A program made the position numbers and the translations under genes. DNA of 7,483 nucleotides from Nitrososphaerales archaeon TH5893 (GTDB lineage Archaea; Thermoproteota; Nitrososphaeria; Nitrososphaerales; Nitrososphaeraceae), in contig JAATVT010000204.1 of assembly GCA_014523685.1 (NCBI GenBank), forward strand, positions 1 to 7,483, given 5' to 3'. Position 1 is the first letter of the stretch, and each line of letters starts with the position of its first letter. The notes under the pieces were generated by a model. That model did not search any database, had not been told where the DNA came from, and worked only from the letters and a program-made list of their open reading frames with translations. Of this stretch, positions 1-5,550 are shown one piece after another.

Positions 1-518
1 AAGATTTGCTCTTGCTTTACAAAGAGACTCTTGAAAGAGAAGATAAAATTGCAATGGCGCATAGCATAGAGATGCGAGAACCCTTTCTTGATATGGAAAT
101 AATCAGAGTTTCCATGCAAATGGATCTGAAATTGAATGTAAAATCACAGGATGATATCTTTGGAAAAAATGTACATAGGAGAGTTGCCCAAAAATTGGGT
201 ATTCCAAAGAATATAGCCTACCGCATCAAAGAAGCAGCACAGCATGGTTCAGGTATGCATCAAATATTTGATGCAATAGCTAGAGGTCACGGCTTTGATG
301 AGTCCACAATTCCTATGGGATACCTAGATAACCTCAGATTGCGCGAAAGAATTGGTAGTTCACAAAGATACGGGCACTTACTTGAAAATGAAAGAATGTG
401 GATTGCAGAACCACATGTACAGATGTATTTCGATAGCATTTCAAAGACATTGCCAATTTTAGAACAAAATGTGGTGGCGAAGTCCCCGAAAAGAGGAGAA
501 AGAACACATCAACTATAA
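1..518 (+). CDS. asnB: Asparagine synthetase (glutamine-hydrolysing), C-terminal part, 5'-truncated by the window
   Basis: The frame is open from the first bases of the window, so the N-terminal glutaminase domain and most of the synthetase domain lie upstream; the TTG at base 6 is not the true start. About 170 residues remain. The visible part carries the hallmark of the ATP-pyrophosphatase/amidotransferase domain, REDKIAMAHSIEMREPFLD, matching the family pattern R-x-D-[KR]-x-x-M-A-x-S-x-E-x-R-x-P-F-L-D. It is followed about 45 residues later by RIKEAAQHGSG, the basic loop typical of archaeal AsnB-type enzymes. By family knowledge the enzyme makes asparagine from aspartate, glutamine and ATP in the cytoplasm; some paralogues amidate other substrates, which cannot be excluded here. 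The final 25 residues are polar and variable. The gene ends inside the start of a small overlapping ORF. Confidence 0.9.
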   Translation, partial: DLLLLYKETLEREDKIAMAHSIEMREPFLDMEIIRVSMQMDLKLNVKSQDDIFGKNVHRRVAQKLGIPKNIAYRIKEAAQHGSGMHQIFDAIARGHGFDESTIPMGYLDNLRLRERIGSSQRYGHLLENERMWIAEPHVQMYFDSISKTLPILEQNVVAKSPKRGERTHQL

Positions 519-630
519 GGTAGACGAGAATGATGAAGCGCCAATATACTTTGACGAGGCGCACAAATCCAAAAACAAGTTTATTCCATTAGACAAGGAA
601 ACTTGGTCAAATTTAGAAATTCGAGGTTGA
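469..630 (+). CDS. Small conserved-looking protein, 53 residues, overlapping the 3' end of asnB
   Basis: An ATG-started ORF of 53 codons begins 50 bases before the asnB stop in another frame; a TAG two codons upstream of the ATG means there is no earlier start. Residues 24-45 contain APIYFDEAHKS and FIPLDKET. These resemble small thaumarchaeal domains of the form C-x-x-x-I-x-F-D...GK-x-I-P-L-D-x-E-T...H-x-C, as I remember them (inference). The Cys residues that usually flank that motif are missing: Ala-Pro precedes the motif and the C-terminus is LEIRG, so zinc binding is not expected. The N-terminus (MWWRSPRKEEKEH) is basic. No Shine-Dalgarno sequence precedes the ATG, so expression would depend on coupling to asnB. 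It may be a real small gene, or a degenerating copy whose original start was overwritten by asnB. Confidence 0.45.
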   Translation: MWWRSPRKEEKEHINYKVDENDEAPIYFDEAHKSKNKFIPLDKETWSNLEIRG

Positions 631-719
631 GTTGGGTTGAGTTACGTTACGTTAGGTAAGTAATATGTTAGATTCTGCGACAGATAAAACTTTGAAACTT
701 AATGGTTTATGATTTTCTT

Positions 720-1136
720 TCATTCTTGTGATAGTATAATCTTTAGTCTATTTATCAAGTCTGCGGTGTTCACAGGCTTGGCGACAAAACAGTCTGTTCT
801 TAAATCATTAATAATATCAGAATCTATATCTTGAAGGTAAGTCAATTCAGCAGCAGTCAAGAAACATATTTTTGACGTTTTATCTATTTTTCTTAGTTTT
901 CTACTTAGTTGAAAGCCATTCGTTCCTGGCATCTTTATGTCTAGAATCGCCAAATCATAATGGCCAGGTTTGAATGCAAACAAGGCAGATTCAGCGTCGT
1001 TGAATGTATCGACTTCGAAGTCTCCGTTTTCCTCCAAGGCCGTCTTTATTGTAATATTAACATCTAGTTCATTGTCGACCATTATAATATTACTTGTTCT
1101 CGTCCTTGACTTTTCTTCTGATGTTGGTATCTTCAT
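720..1136 (-). CDS. Single-domain response regulator (CheY-like receiver)
   Basis: The 138 residues are almost wholly a receiver domain. The acidic Mg-binding cluster is VDNE (Asp21, Asn22, Glu23), the likely phospho-acceptor is Asp66 in LAILDIKMPGTNGF, the switch Thr is Thr94 in CFLTAAE, and the invariant Lys is Lys120 in FVAKPVN. Residues 1-15 form a polar Ser/Thr/Arg/Lys leader. There is no output domain, so by family knowledge it would work through protein contacts or as a phosphate relay for a sensor histidine kinase; no kinase is visible in this window. The second acidic position, often Asp, is Asn22, a common variant. The start is ATG, one base after the stop of an unconvincing 42-codon ORF. 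No terminator or strong promoter was recognised next to it. Confidence 0.93.
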   Translation of the reverse strand: MKIPTSEEKSRTRTSNIIMVDNELDVNITIKTALEENGDFEVDTFNDAESALFAFKPGHYDLAILDIKMPGTNGFQLSRKLRKIDKTSKICFLTAAELTYLQDIDSDIINDLRTDCFVAKPVNTADLINRLKIILSQE

Positions 1137-1356
1137 CTTAATTTATCTCAGCACTTTTGAGGCTCAGAAGCATCATCTGATGCCGTGCAGGCCCCATTGT
1201 TCCATTAGATGGTTCTAGTCTATAAATTAGAACGATGACAATGTATACAGAATCATCACAGGTCATTAGGGGCTGAATATGAAGAATGTAGTAACTAAGT
1301 AAAGTCCAAAAAAGATTGAGAATGTTTTATTGAGATCTCTATCTGTATAGCATCAT
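1137..1356. other. Intergenic stretch with no supported gene
   Basis: No convincing gene is present between the response regulator and the broken ribbon-helix-helix gene. A minus-strand frame at 1138-1266 (ATG, 42 codons) ends one base before the response-regulator ATG, but its composition is not persuasive and there is no Shine-Dalgarno sequence. An inverted repeat with 6-base arms, GCATCA-TC-TGATGC, lies at 1169-1182; its role is unknown. A minus-strand TATA-like TTTATAGA at about 1218-1225 could serve the response regulator with a leader of roughly 60 bases. Confidence 0.4.
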
Positions 1357-1855
1357 CTATTTTTCCTTTAACCGAATAGAAATCGTGGTATCATCATATT
1401 CTGTTACAATATCTACTTGGTCTTGCAGCGGTTCAAATAAGTGGATAAACATTTGATTCCAAAAGTACGAGAAATAACCTTTGTTGTGTCGTGATAATCC
1501 TCGCATCTGTTCCCATCAGGTATTTGCTGGCCTTTGAGACAGAATTTAATGCCGATTCTAAATTAAACTCACCGCCAAGAAGACGGAGAGCATTCTTTGG
1601 CTCATCTGCCCATTCTTTTACTAAGTTGTCCAAACTCTCTTTGCTAGCGTAGGAATAAAGTTGATAAAGTGCCTTCTTTGGGAATGCAATCCTTTCAGTT
1701 GAAGCCAAAGGTATAAAAAATTCAGTATATGTATCTAATAATGAAGTTATGTATGCACTTACACTTAATCCCTTACTTTTAGCATAATCCTCGACTGTCT
1801 TAAATGAATCTTGATCCATCCTTAAGGTTACTACCTTTTCTTTTTTCTTGGGCAA
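1357..1855 (-). pseudogene. Ribbon-helix-helix protein gene with a single-base frameshift
   Basis: The first frame gives KVVTLRMDQDSFKTVEDYAK, a ribbon-helix-helix DNA-binding fold (residues about 7-45: beta strand VVTLRM, helix DSFKTVEDYAKSKG, turn, helix SAYITSLLDTY), then a helical region of about 75 residues. That frame ends at 1433 in an unlikely tail (TTQQRLFLVLLESNVYPLI). Dropping one base near 1490-1495 moves to a frame that reads RHNKGYFSYFWNQMF, then VTEYDDTTISIRLKEK, and stops at 1357-1359. The restored protein is 165 residues, and RHNKG-x-F-S-x-F looks like a genuine conserved C-terminal domain. The start must be the TTG at 1855, because a TAG lies immediately upstream and the next ATG would remove the DNA-contacting strand. 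Either a real frameshift mutation or a sequencing error is possible. RHH proteins usually bind operators as dimers; no target or toxin partner is identified. Confidence 0.75.
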
Positions 1856-1860
1856 CTAGC

Positions 1861-1890
1861 AGTACTACCGATCACTTGTATACATATTAA
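1861..1890. promoter_or_regulatory. Short divergent control region with palindromes and a TATA-like box
   Basis: Only about 30 bases separate the TTG of the ribbon-helix-helix gene (1855, minus) from the dead start of the secreted-protein pseudogene (1886, plus). The interval holds two 6-base palindromes, AGTACT at 1861-1866 and GTATAC at 1878-1883. On the minus strand, TTAATATG (1883-1890) lies about 31 bases from the TTG, placing transcription start about 5 bases before it. Autoregulation at such palindromes is typical of RHH proteins, but here it is only inference. Confidence 0.25.
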
Positions 1891-2174
1891 GAATATTTTT
1901 GTCATTACCGTAATAGCGGCTTTAGTGCCAACGCGATGTCGAATGTATCGGCATCTGCTGACGCAGAAATAGCATTGTTTTCTACGGCTTCGTTTGACCT
2001 AATGGCCTATCAATATCGGGCAATGGCGACAACGCAAAAATGGAACTTAAGGCTACAAATGAAAACGGCAAGACAAATAAAGTCTCGGACTTTCAAATAA
2101 CGGCCGATAATGTATTATATATTAAGATAGGACCTCTGTTTCCAGTGAGATCATATAATCCATTACCGCTATAG
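1886..2174 (+). pseudogene. Decayed small secreted protein (start codon lost, two frameshifts)
   Basis: Three frames join into one sensible protein. Frame one (1886-1924) gives an N-terminal signal peptide, xKNIFVITVIAAL, but the start codon reads ATT instead of ATG. Frame two (about 1915-1998) continues with SGFSANAMSNVSASADAEIA, which ends the signal peptide (SANA/ANA cleavage area) and begins the mature part. Frame three (1998-2174) gives PNGLSISGNGDNAKMELKAT, then ENGKTNKVSDFQITADNVLYIKI, a beta-rich segment of secreted-protein style. The crossing points are near 1913-1925 and 1995-2000; in frame three a TGA lies just upstream of the crossing. The last roughly 15 codons (after about 2120) overlap the opposite-strand recombinase fragment and are probably foreign. 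Product function is unknown. I am confident of the decay pattern, less so of the exact ends. Confidence 0.6.
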
Positions 2175-2296
2175 CATCTTCCTTTGAAATTTTGACCAGC
2201 AAATTGATATATTCTCTAGGGTAAGCCTTCAGTTACAGTCTCTAACTTTCGGTCATATAGCAGTGAATCCTTTTTCAGTGTTATAGTTGCTGTCAA
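2122..2296 (-). pseudogene. N-terminal fragment of a probable tyrosine recombinase/integrase, frameshifted
   Basis: A minus-strand frame from TTG 2296 reads LTATITLKKDSLLYDRKLET and then VTEGLP before a TAG at 2216-2218. Skipping one base at about 2218 continues as REYINLLVKISKEDAIAVMD, then YMISLETEVLS, ending at TAA 2122-2124. The joined sequence resembles, from memory, the start of thaumarchaeal phage-type integrases (a SAM-like core-binding region with ...GLP-x-EY...DYMISL-x-TEV...); this assignment is inference. Everything after about 55 residues, including the catalytic Arg-His-Arg-Tyr domain, is missing: the sequence runs directly into the secreted-protein pseudogene on the other strand. 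It is a dead fragment, best read as a trace of a past integrated element. The family could be mistaken; the coding character with one frameshift is clearer than the name. Confidence 0.45.
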
Positions 2297-2426
2297 ATAT
2301 CCTTAATCAATCAAGAAATGTCGTATATAACTGCATATTATAAGGGTAATTTTCAAAACTAACCTCGATAATGACATAAAACGAAAATACATGTGTAATT
2401 GGGTAAAGTTTTTCCATTCTAATTAT

Positions 2427-2840
2427 TTATTCAGCTTTGCCTTTGACTATCTCTTTGATGTGACCTCGTCTCTCTTTAAGAATTATTATTGCTGTTATTA
2501 TGATATACGCAATCTGGAATATTTCGATTACTATTGCCATCTCACCTATAGGTCCCCCTCTACCTGTGATAGGATTTCCTGGCACTCTTGTGATAACCCA
2601 CATTATTATCAATATTATAGTGCCTCCTATTCCTAAGAAATACCATATTCTCCCCCATCTTTTTAGCATAGGTATGACCCAAAAAATTTGGGCTATCCCA
2701 GAGATTATAAAAAATATTCCAGAATTTGGATTTCTTCCTATTACGTTAGGTACTAATGAAAGATGCAATATTCCTGCTATGGCTGTAGTAGCTGCGGCCC
2801 CATAGTACAATATGTTAATTCCACCTATATTCATATTCAC
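2427..2840 (-). CDS. Conserved four-helix membrane protein of unknown function
   Basis: The protein has 137 residues (135 if translation starts at the second possible codon) and four predicted membrane helices: about 10-30, 41-59, 65-84 and 101-121. Features that look conserved are AGILHL with His26 inside helix 1, SGIAQIFWVIPM in helix 2, KRWGRIWYFLGIGGT leading into helix 3, the loop RVPGNPITGRGGPIGEM, and Glu106 in helix 4. A buried His and Glu could bind metal or haem, but this is speculation. I recall similar sequences in other Nitrososphaeria; no function is known to me. The start is GTG at 2840 or ATG at 2834; a TATA-like TATAATTA at 2853-2860 fits the ATG slightly better. The C-terminus is basic (KERRGHIKEIVKGK) and probably cytoplasmic. 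The gene diverges from the cupredoxin gene across a 113-base promoter region. Confidence 0.85.
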   Translation of the reverse strand: MNMNIGGINILYYGAAATTAIAGILHLSLVPNVIGRNPNSGIFFIISGIAQIFWVIPMLKRWGRIWYFLGIGGTIILIIMWVITRVPGNPITGRGGPIGEMAIVIEIFQIAYIIITAIIILKERRGHIKEIVKGKAE

Positions 2841-2923
2841 TTATTCTCTCTCTAATTATACCCTAGTTGGATGACATACTATTATAGAACTACCATTCCT
2901 TTCATTACACGCCTTGTTAATAG

Positions 2924-2930
2924 TTATATT
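2924..2930 (+). promoter_or_regulatory. TATA box of the cupredoxin gene
   Basis: TTATATT is centred about 26-27 bases before the ATG at 2954, the usual archaeal distance between TATA box and transcription start. This predicts a leaderless mRNA and supports ATG 2954 over the in-frame ATG at 2972. Confidence 0.5.
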
Positions 2931-2953
2931 GTTTATGAACCCATTACTTTCTA

Positions 2954-3418
2954 ATGTTAAGAGAGTATAAAATGAACTGTATAGTTATGGGCGCTACGAT
3001 GATATTTGTTCTGCTGGCGATATCATTTGTTGGAATAGTTCCTTCAGAAACTCTGGCTCAGACAACAAATACAACTACCGCTGCAGGTGCAGCTAATGCT
3101 ACAAGTGCAGGTGGAGGCGGAGAGACCACGGTAGTTATGCCACTTGGTTCTTCATCCGCTACTGGTGGGAAAGGATATGAACCACCAACAGTCACAGTAT
3201 CTGCAGGTGGCACAGTAATATGGGACAACCAAGACAATGCTCTCCATACTGCAACTTCTGGAAATCCTGACACTGCAACCCCGGACGGCAAATTTGATAC
3301 AGGTCTTATTGGTGCAAATCAACAAAGCAAACCTTTGACAATGCCTACCGAACCAGGAGATTATGTGTACTTCTGTACTCTACATCCGTTCTTGGTGGGT
3401 ACAGTTACGGTACAGTAA
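2954..3418 (+). CDS. Exported cupredoxin (plastocyanin/amicyanin-like) with Leu at the axial ligand position
   Basis: The 154-residue protein has a signal peptide (hydrophobic core about 9-29, likely cleavage near TLA-Q at 35/36), a Thr/Ala/Gly-rich linker (37-58), and one cupredoxin domain (about 60-154). The family pattern GKGYEPPTVTVSAGGTVIW is present. Type 1 copper ligands visible are His98 (DNALHTATSG), Cys141 and His144 in YFCTLHPF. In amicyanin-type proteins the axial Met follows as C-x2-H-x2-M; here that residue is Leu147 (HPFLVG), one base away from Met. Thaumarchaea use many such proteins as extracytoplasmic electron carriers in ammonia oxidation; this one probably binds copper but with altered redox potential. 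The loop GNPDTATPDGKFDTGLIG is typical of the archaeal group. The gene stands alone on the plus strand, converging on the rhomboid gene. Confidence 0.93.
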   Translation: MLREYKMNCIVMGATMIFVLLAISFVGIVPSETLAQTTNTTTAAGAANATSAGGGGETTVVMPLGSSSATGGKGYEPPTVTVSAGGTVIWDNQDNALHTATSGNPDTATPDGKFDTGLIGANQQSKPLTMPTEPGDYVYFCTLHPFLVGTVTVQ

Positions 3419-3425
3419 CATCCAC

Positions 3426-3431
3426 TTTTTT
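3426..3431 (+). terminator. T-run terminator after the cupredoxin gene
   Basis: Six consecutive T begin 8 bases after the stop codon, with no stem before them. Archaeal RNA polymerase commonly terminates at such T-runs. It lies in the 57-base gap between this gene and the convergent rhomboid gene. Confidence 0.4.
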
Positions 3432-3475
3432 ATTACCTCTCTAGTATTATAAAACCGAGTCTTCTTTTCGTCCCT

Positions 3476-4192
3476 TCACGATTGCAGAAAATATCTTGAC
3501 TTCGTTCTTATTTGCTCTAGCTTTACTAGTCCCTTAGTTATTAACACACCAGCAATAAATCCGCCGACGTGTGCTGTAAATGCTATTGGAAGAGCACTTA
3601 CAGAACCGACCACCGAAAATACAATTTGTAAGACCAACCAATAATAGGCCCTTGTATTACCTGAAACTGCAGCTATGCCTAAAACGCCTGAAATAGCTCC
3701 TGATGCACCTATTAGTACTACATCTCCATTGTTTAAGATATGCGACGCTATTACACCATGAAATAAAGCTGCTGCAATTCCTGACATGAAATATACCAAG
3801 ATGTATCTAGGAATACCAATTGCTCTTTCCGCATATCCACCAAGATAAACTAATGCAAATAAATTGAATGCAATATGTGCAATGTTGGCATGTATGAACA
3901 TGGATGTGAATAATGTTACCAAGGAGTAGGATAATGGTGATGATGATTGTTGTTTTGACTGTTGTAGGGGCAATGAAGACAACGAATCTTGTCGGGTACT
4001 ATCGTCTAGGTTATTAATTTCAACTTCCTGGTCACTATTCACATAAAATAGATGATTAGGAATAAAGCCATAATTTTGAATAATTTGAGTTTGTGAACCT
4101 GATAGCATTCCTACGGCAAAGATTACAATATTCAATGTGACAAGAAATGCAGTAGCTATGGGAAAACGCTTTATTTGCATCTTTAGCTCCAC
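3476..4192 (-). CDS. Rhomboid-family intramembrane serine protease
   Basis: The catalytic dyad is visible: Ser164 in GASGAISGVLG (the GxSG motif) and His208 in AHVGGFIAG. The helix-2 motif HANIAHIAFNLFAL (His101, His106, Asn110) helps form the oxyanion site, and YLGGYAERAIG is the usual segment after it. About six membrane helices are expected: one at 12-31, then a core from about 90 to 222. By family knowledge it cleaves membrane proteins within or near the bilayer; the substrate is unknown. Between helix 1 and the core lies a polar insert of about 55 residues rich in Ser, Gln and Asp (52-88), probably exposed on one face of the membrane. The frame opens at GTG 4192, but GGAG at 4187-4190 sits six bases before ATG 4180, so translation more likely starts there (234 residues). 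Confidence 0.93.
   Translation of the reverse strand: MELKMQIKRFPIATAFLVTLNIVIFAVGMLSGSQTQIIQNYGFIPNHLFYVNSDQEVEINNLDDSTRQDSLSSLPLQQSKQQSSSPLSYSLVTLFTSMFIHANIAHIAFNLFALVYLGGYAERAIGIPRYILVYFMSGIAAALFHGVIASHILNNGDVVLIGASGAISGVLGIAAVSGNTRAYYWLVLQIVFSVVGSVSALPIAFTAHVGGFIAGVLITKGLVKLEQIRTKSRYFLQS
4187..4190 (-). promoter_or_regulatory. Shine-Dalgarno sequence that selects the rhomboid start
   Basis: GGAG on the minus strand lies six bases before ATG 4180. It overlaps the alternative GTG start, so the two starts cannot both be used with this site. A Shine-Dalgarno sequence in an archaeon with many leaderless genes suggests the gene is preceded by a 5' leader or another cistron. Confidence 0.5.
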
Positions 4193-4238
4193 TTTGCACT
4201 TTTGAAAATCAAATTATCAATGAAAAAGGTAAGAGGCG

Positions 4239-4328
4239 CTAGGGCAAGGTATCTCTCATTTTTACATTAGAACTGTTTAGCAACTCAGGACTTGGTTTGC
4301 CCTCCACATTATCTTTGGATGTTTTCAT
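4239..4328 (-). CDS. Candidate leaderless 29-residue micro-ORF upstream of the rhomboid gene
   Basis: ATG at 4328 opens 29 codons ending at TAG 4239-4241. The peptide is hydrophilic (MKTSKDNVEGKPSPELLNSS then NVKMRDTLP), with no membrane segment. Its support is positional: a good minus-strand TATA box, ATATAAAA at 4354-4361, predicts transcription start about 3 bases before this ATG. The rhomboid gene begins 58 bases downstream with its own Shine-Dalgarno site, as expected for a second cistron. Equally, the TATA box may simply drive the rhomboid gene with a leader of about 150 bases and the ORF be chance. No homologue is known to me. Confidence 0.3.
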   Translation of the reverse strand: MKTSKDNVEGKPSPELLNSSNVKMRDTLP

Positions 4329-4353
4329 TTTCGCTTCTGTGTTACGATTCGTA

Positions 4354-4361
4354 TTTTATAT
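4354..4361 (-). promoter_or_regulatory. TATA box upstream of micro-ORF and rhomboid gene
   Basis: ATATAAAA reads on the minus strand and is centred about 27 bases before position 4331. It is the strongest TATA match upstream of the rhomboid gene and would give a transcript covering both the micro-ORF and the protease. Confidence 0.4.
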
Positions 4362-4427
4362 CTTCTTGCTACAAATCATGGTATTAATTCATATCATGCT
4401 ATGGTGTTGTTCTAGATTCTTTTCTGG

Positions 4428-5123
4428 TTACCCAAGAGGTACGCTAGGTATATTTTCCCCTTCTTGGCTTCCATCTTCGTCAGCATCTCCGCCTCCCCCT
4501 TCAGTATCTTCACCATTTTCATCTTGACCTGTCTGCTGAGAGGGACTTGCTCCAAATAATCCTTCTTCAGTTCCCACGCTCCCTCCAGGAGTCGTCGACG
4601 TTACACCTTCTTCTTCAGTCCCCACGCTCCCTCCAGGAGTCGTCGACGTTCCAACTCCTTCTGCAAGGGTCAAATCCACTCTGAGATCATTTGAAAGTAT
4701 TTCTGTCTTGGTTAAATCCCTAAAGGTTACATTTGCAGTTACACTTTGCAATGTCCTATCCCTAATCGTTGTTTCAAGCCCTTCTACTCCACCAGAGCCT
4801 TGAGCAACAAACCCATCAGGGTACGAAGATGTTCTTATTAATGTCCCATTTGGAGCATACACTTCCATAACGGCATTTATCGTTTGACCCGCAATAGAAT
4901 TATCATTTAATACATATTCTGCAAAAACACTTACTTGATTTCCGCCACCCGAAGTAAGAGATCCGAAACTCGAATTATGCAATGTAAGTGTAATTTCTTG
5001 GCCATGATCTGCAAATACAGGTATTCCATCTATAAGACTATTCTGAGGCTTAATTGAGGGTGAAAAATATATTGCCAAAATAACTAGTATCGATGTCGAC
5101 ATTAGAAACATTCTTGGTAACAT
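4428..5123 (-). CDS. Exported protein of unknown function with acidic Gly/Thr-rich tail
   Basis: The 231-residue protein starts at ATG 5123. It has an N-terminal hydrophobic segment (about 6-20) and a likely signal cleavage after PVFA (38/39). Residues 39-155 look like a beta-sandwich: QEITLTLHNSSFG, NQVSVFAEYVLND, INAVMEVYAPNGTLI, TANVTFRDLTKTE, DLRVDLTLAEG. APNGTLI...SSYPDGF resembles archaeal secreted and adhesin-like domains, but I cannot name a family. From about 156 the sequence is low complexity: two copies of a 16-residue unit containing STTPGGSVGTEE, then a strongly acidic Gly/Asp/Glu tail ending IPSVPLG. There is no C-terminal membrane anchor. A minus-strand TATA-like TTTATTTA (about 5154-5162) lies roughly 35 bases upstream. 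Function is unknown; a surface or matrix role is plausible inference. Confidence 0.85.
   Translation of the reverse strand: MLPRMFLMSTSILVILAIYFSPSIKPQNSLIDGIPVFADHGQEITLTLHNSSFGSLTSGGGNQVSVFAEYVLNDNSIAGQTINAVMEVYAPNGTLIRTSSYPDGFVAQGSGGVEGLETTIRDRTLQSVTANVTFRDLTKTEILSNDLRVDLTLAEGVGTSTTPGGSVGTEEEGVTSTTPGGSVGTEEGLFGASPSQQTGQDENGEDTEGGGGDADEDGSQEGENIPSVPLG
4562..4650 (-). repeat. 41-bp direct repeat, 48-bp period, inside the exported protein gene
   Basis: Copies at 4562-4602 and 4610-4650 differ at one base (t4572 versus c4620) and are offset by 48 bases, exactly 16 codons, so the frame is kept. Each encodes the STTPGGSVGTEE core. The near identity points to a recent tandem duplication that can expand or contract by slippage or recombination. 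Confidence 0.95.
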
Positions 5124-5265
5124 GATTGATTACATTACCAAATGATGAAGATGATAAATAAACCTTGTCAGTCTTGATAACAATAGAGAAAAAGGTCAAA
5201 GCAAGCAAGCATACAATAGTCATGAGAAGCAAGTAGTCATTAGATTAATGTACTGATCAAGGATG
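5124..5265. other. Upstream region of the exported protein gene; no supported gene
   Basis: A minus-strand TTG-started frame of 60 codons (5050-5232) begins with a hydrophobic stretch, but it overlaps the start of the exported protein gene by 74 bases, lacks a ribosome site, and its second half has no protein-like pattern. The region most likely holds the promoter of the 5123 gene (TATA-like sequence near 5154-5162) and nothing else recognised. Confidence 0.35.
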
Positions 5266-5515
5266 CTAACTAAGGAATCTATGGTGTAGCTTCTTCAATC
5301 CTATCACATAGTTCTTCTCTTCGGCTGTGATATTTGAAGAGTTTTACATTTTTTTAACTCCATCAAATCGATAACCTTTTTTGATATAGTTTTAATTATT
5401 GGATAGCTATCGCCAACTTCTTGCAGGCCCTGTTTATTGTTTAGTGGTAGATGGTCCTTTTCCTGTAATTACGATCTGGGTCGGCCATTACTATCTGTTT
5501 AAACTCTGCCTTATT
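5266..5515 (-). pseudogene. Possible degraded gene in three frames
   Basis: Three minus-strand frames in succession read like protein. About 5441-5515 gives NKAEFKQIVMADPDRNY. Then 5304-5468 is open for 54 codons without a start and includes GLQEVGDSYPIIKTISKKV and then IDLMELKK. Then 5266-5340 gives NSSNITAEEKNYVIGLKK followed by LHHRFLS. Joined through two frameshifts they would form one protein of about 75-80 residues. No start codon suits it. I recognise no family, and AT-rich sequence can mimic this pattern, so the call is weak. If real, it adds to the decay seen at 1357-2296. Confidence 0.25.
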
Positions 5516-5524
5516 TTAGCCTTC

Positions 5525-5550
5525 AAAAAAATAGATGGATATTGCTATCC
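5525..5550 (-). terminator. Hairpin plus T7 terminator after the Met-rich protein gene
   Basis: On the minus strand GGATA-GCAA-TATCC forms a 5-bp stem with a GNRA-type tetraloop (5537-5550), overlapping the stop codon. It is followed after five bases by seven T (5525-5531). The T-run alone would suit archaeal termination; a preceding hairpin is less usual in archaea. Confidence 0.5.

Noticed and set aside
1160..1200. C/D-box-like elements (GATGATG, CTGA) near the response regulator
   Set aside because: Spacing between the boxes is about 3 bases rather than the guide length of about 12, so a C/D guide RNA is not supported.
970..1218. Plus-strand 82-codon frame
   Set aside because: Mostly antisense to the response regulator, which has all receiver-domain residues.
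1138..1266. 42-codon minus-strand ORF ending one base before the response regulator
   Set aside because: No ribosome site, no recognisable motif and mixed hydrophobic/polar composition; kept only as a note in the intergenic entry.
2391..2805. Plus-strand frames of 81 and 101 codons
   Set aside because: They are antisense shadows of the four-helix membrane protein, whose motifs and helices are far more convincing.
4297..4527. Plus-strand 76-codon frame ending in Ser/Pro repeats
   Set aside because: The end is the complement of the acidic/Gly-rich tail of the exported protein gene; the start has no promoter or ribosome site.
5050..5232. Minus-strand 60-codon frame with hydrophobic N-terminus
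   Set aside because: TTG start, overlaps the beginning of the exported protein gene by 74 bases, no ribosome site, and no protein-like pattern after the first 20 residues.
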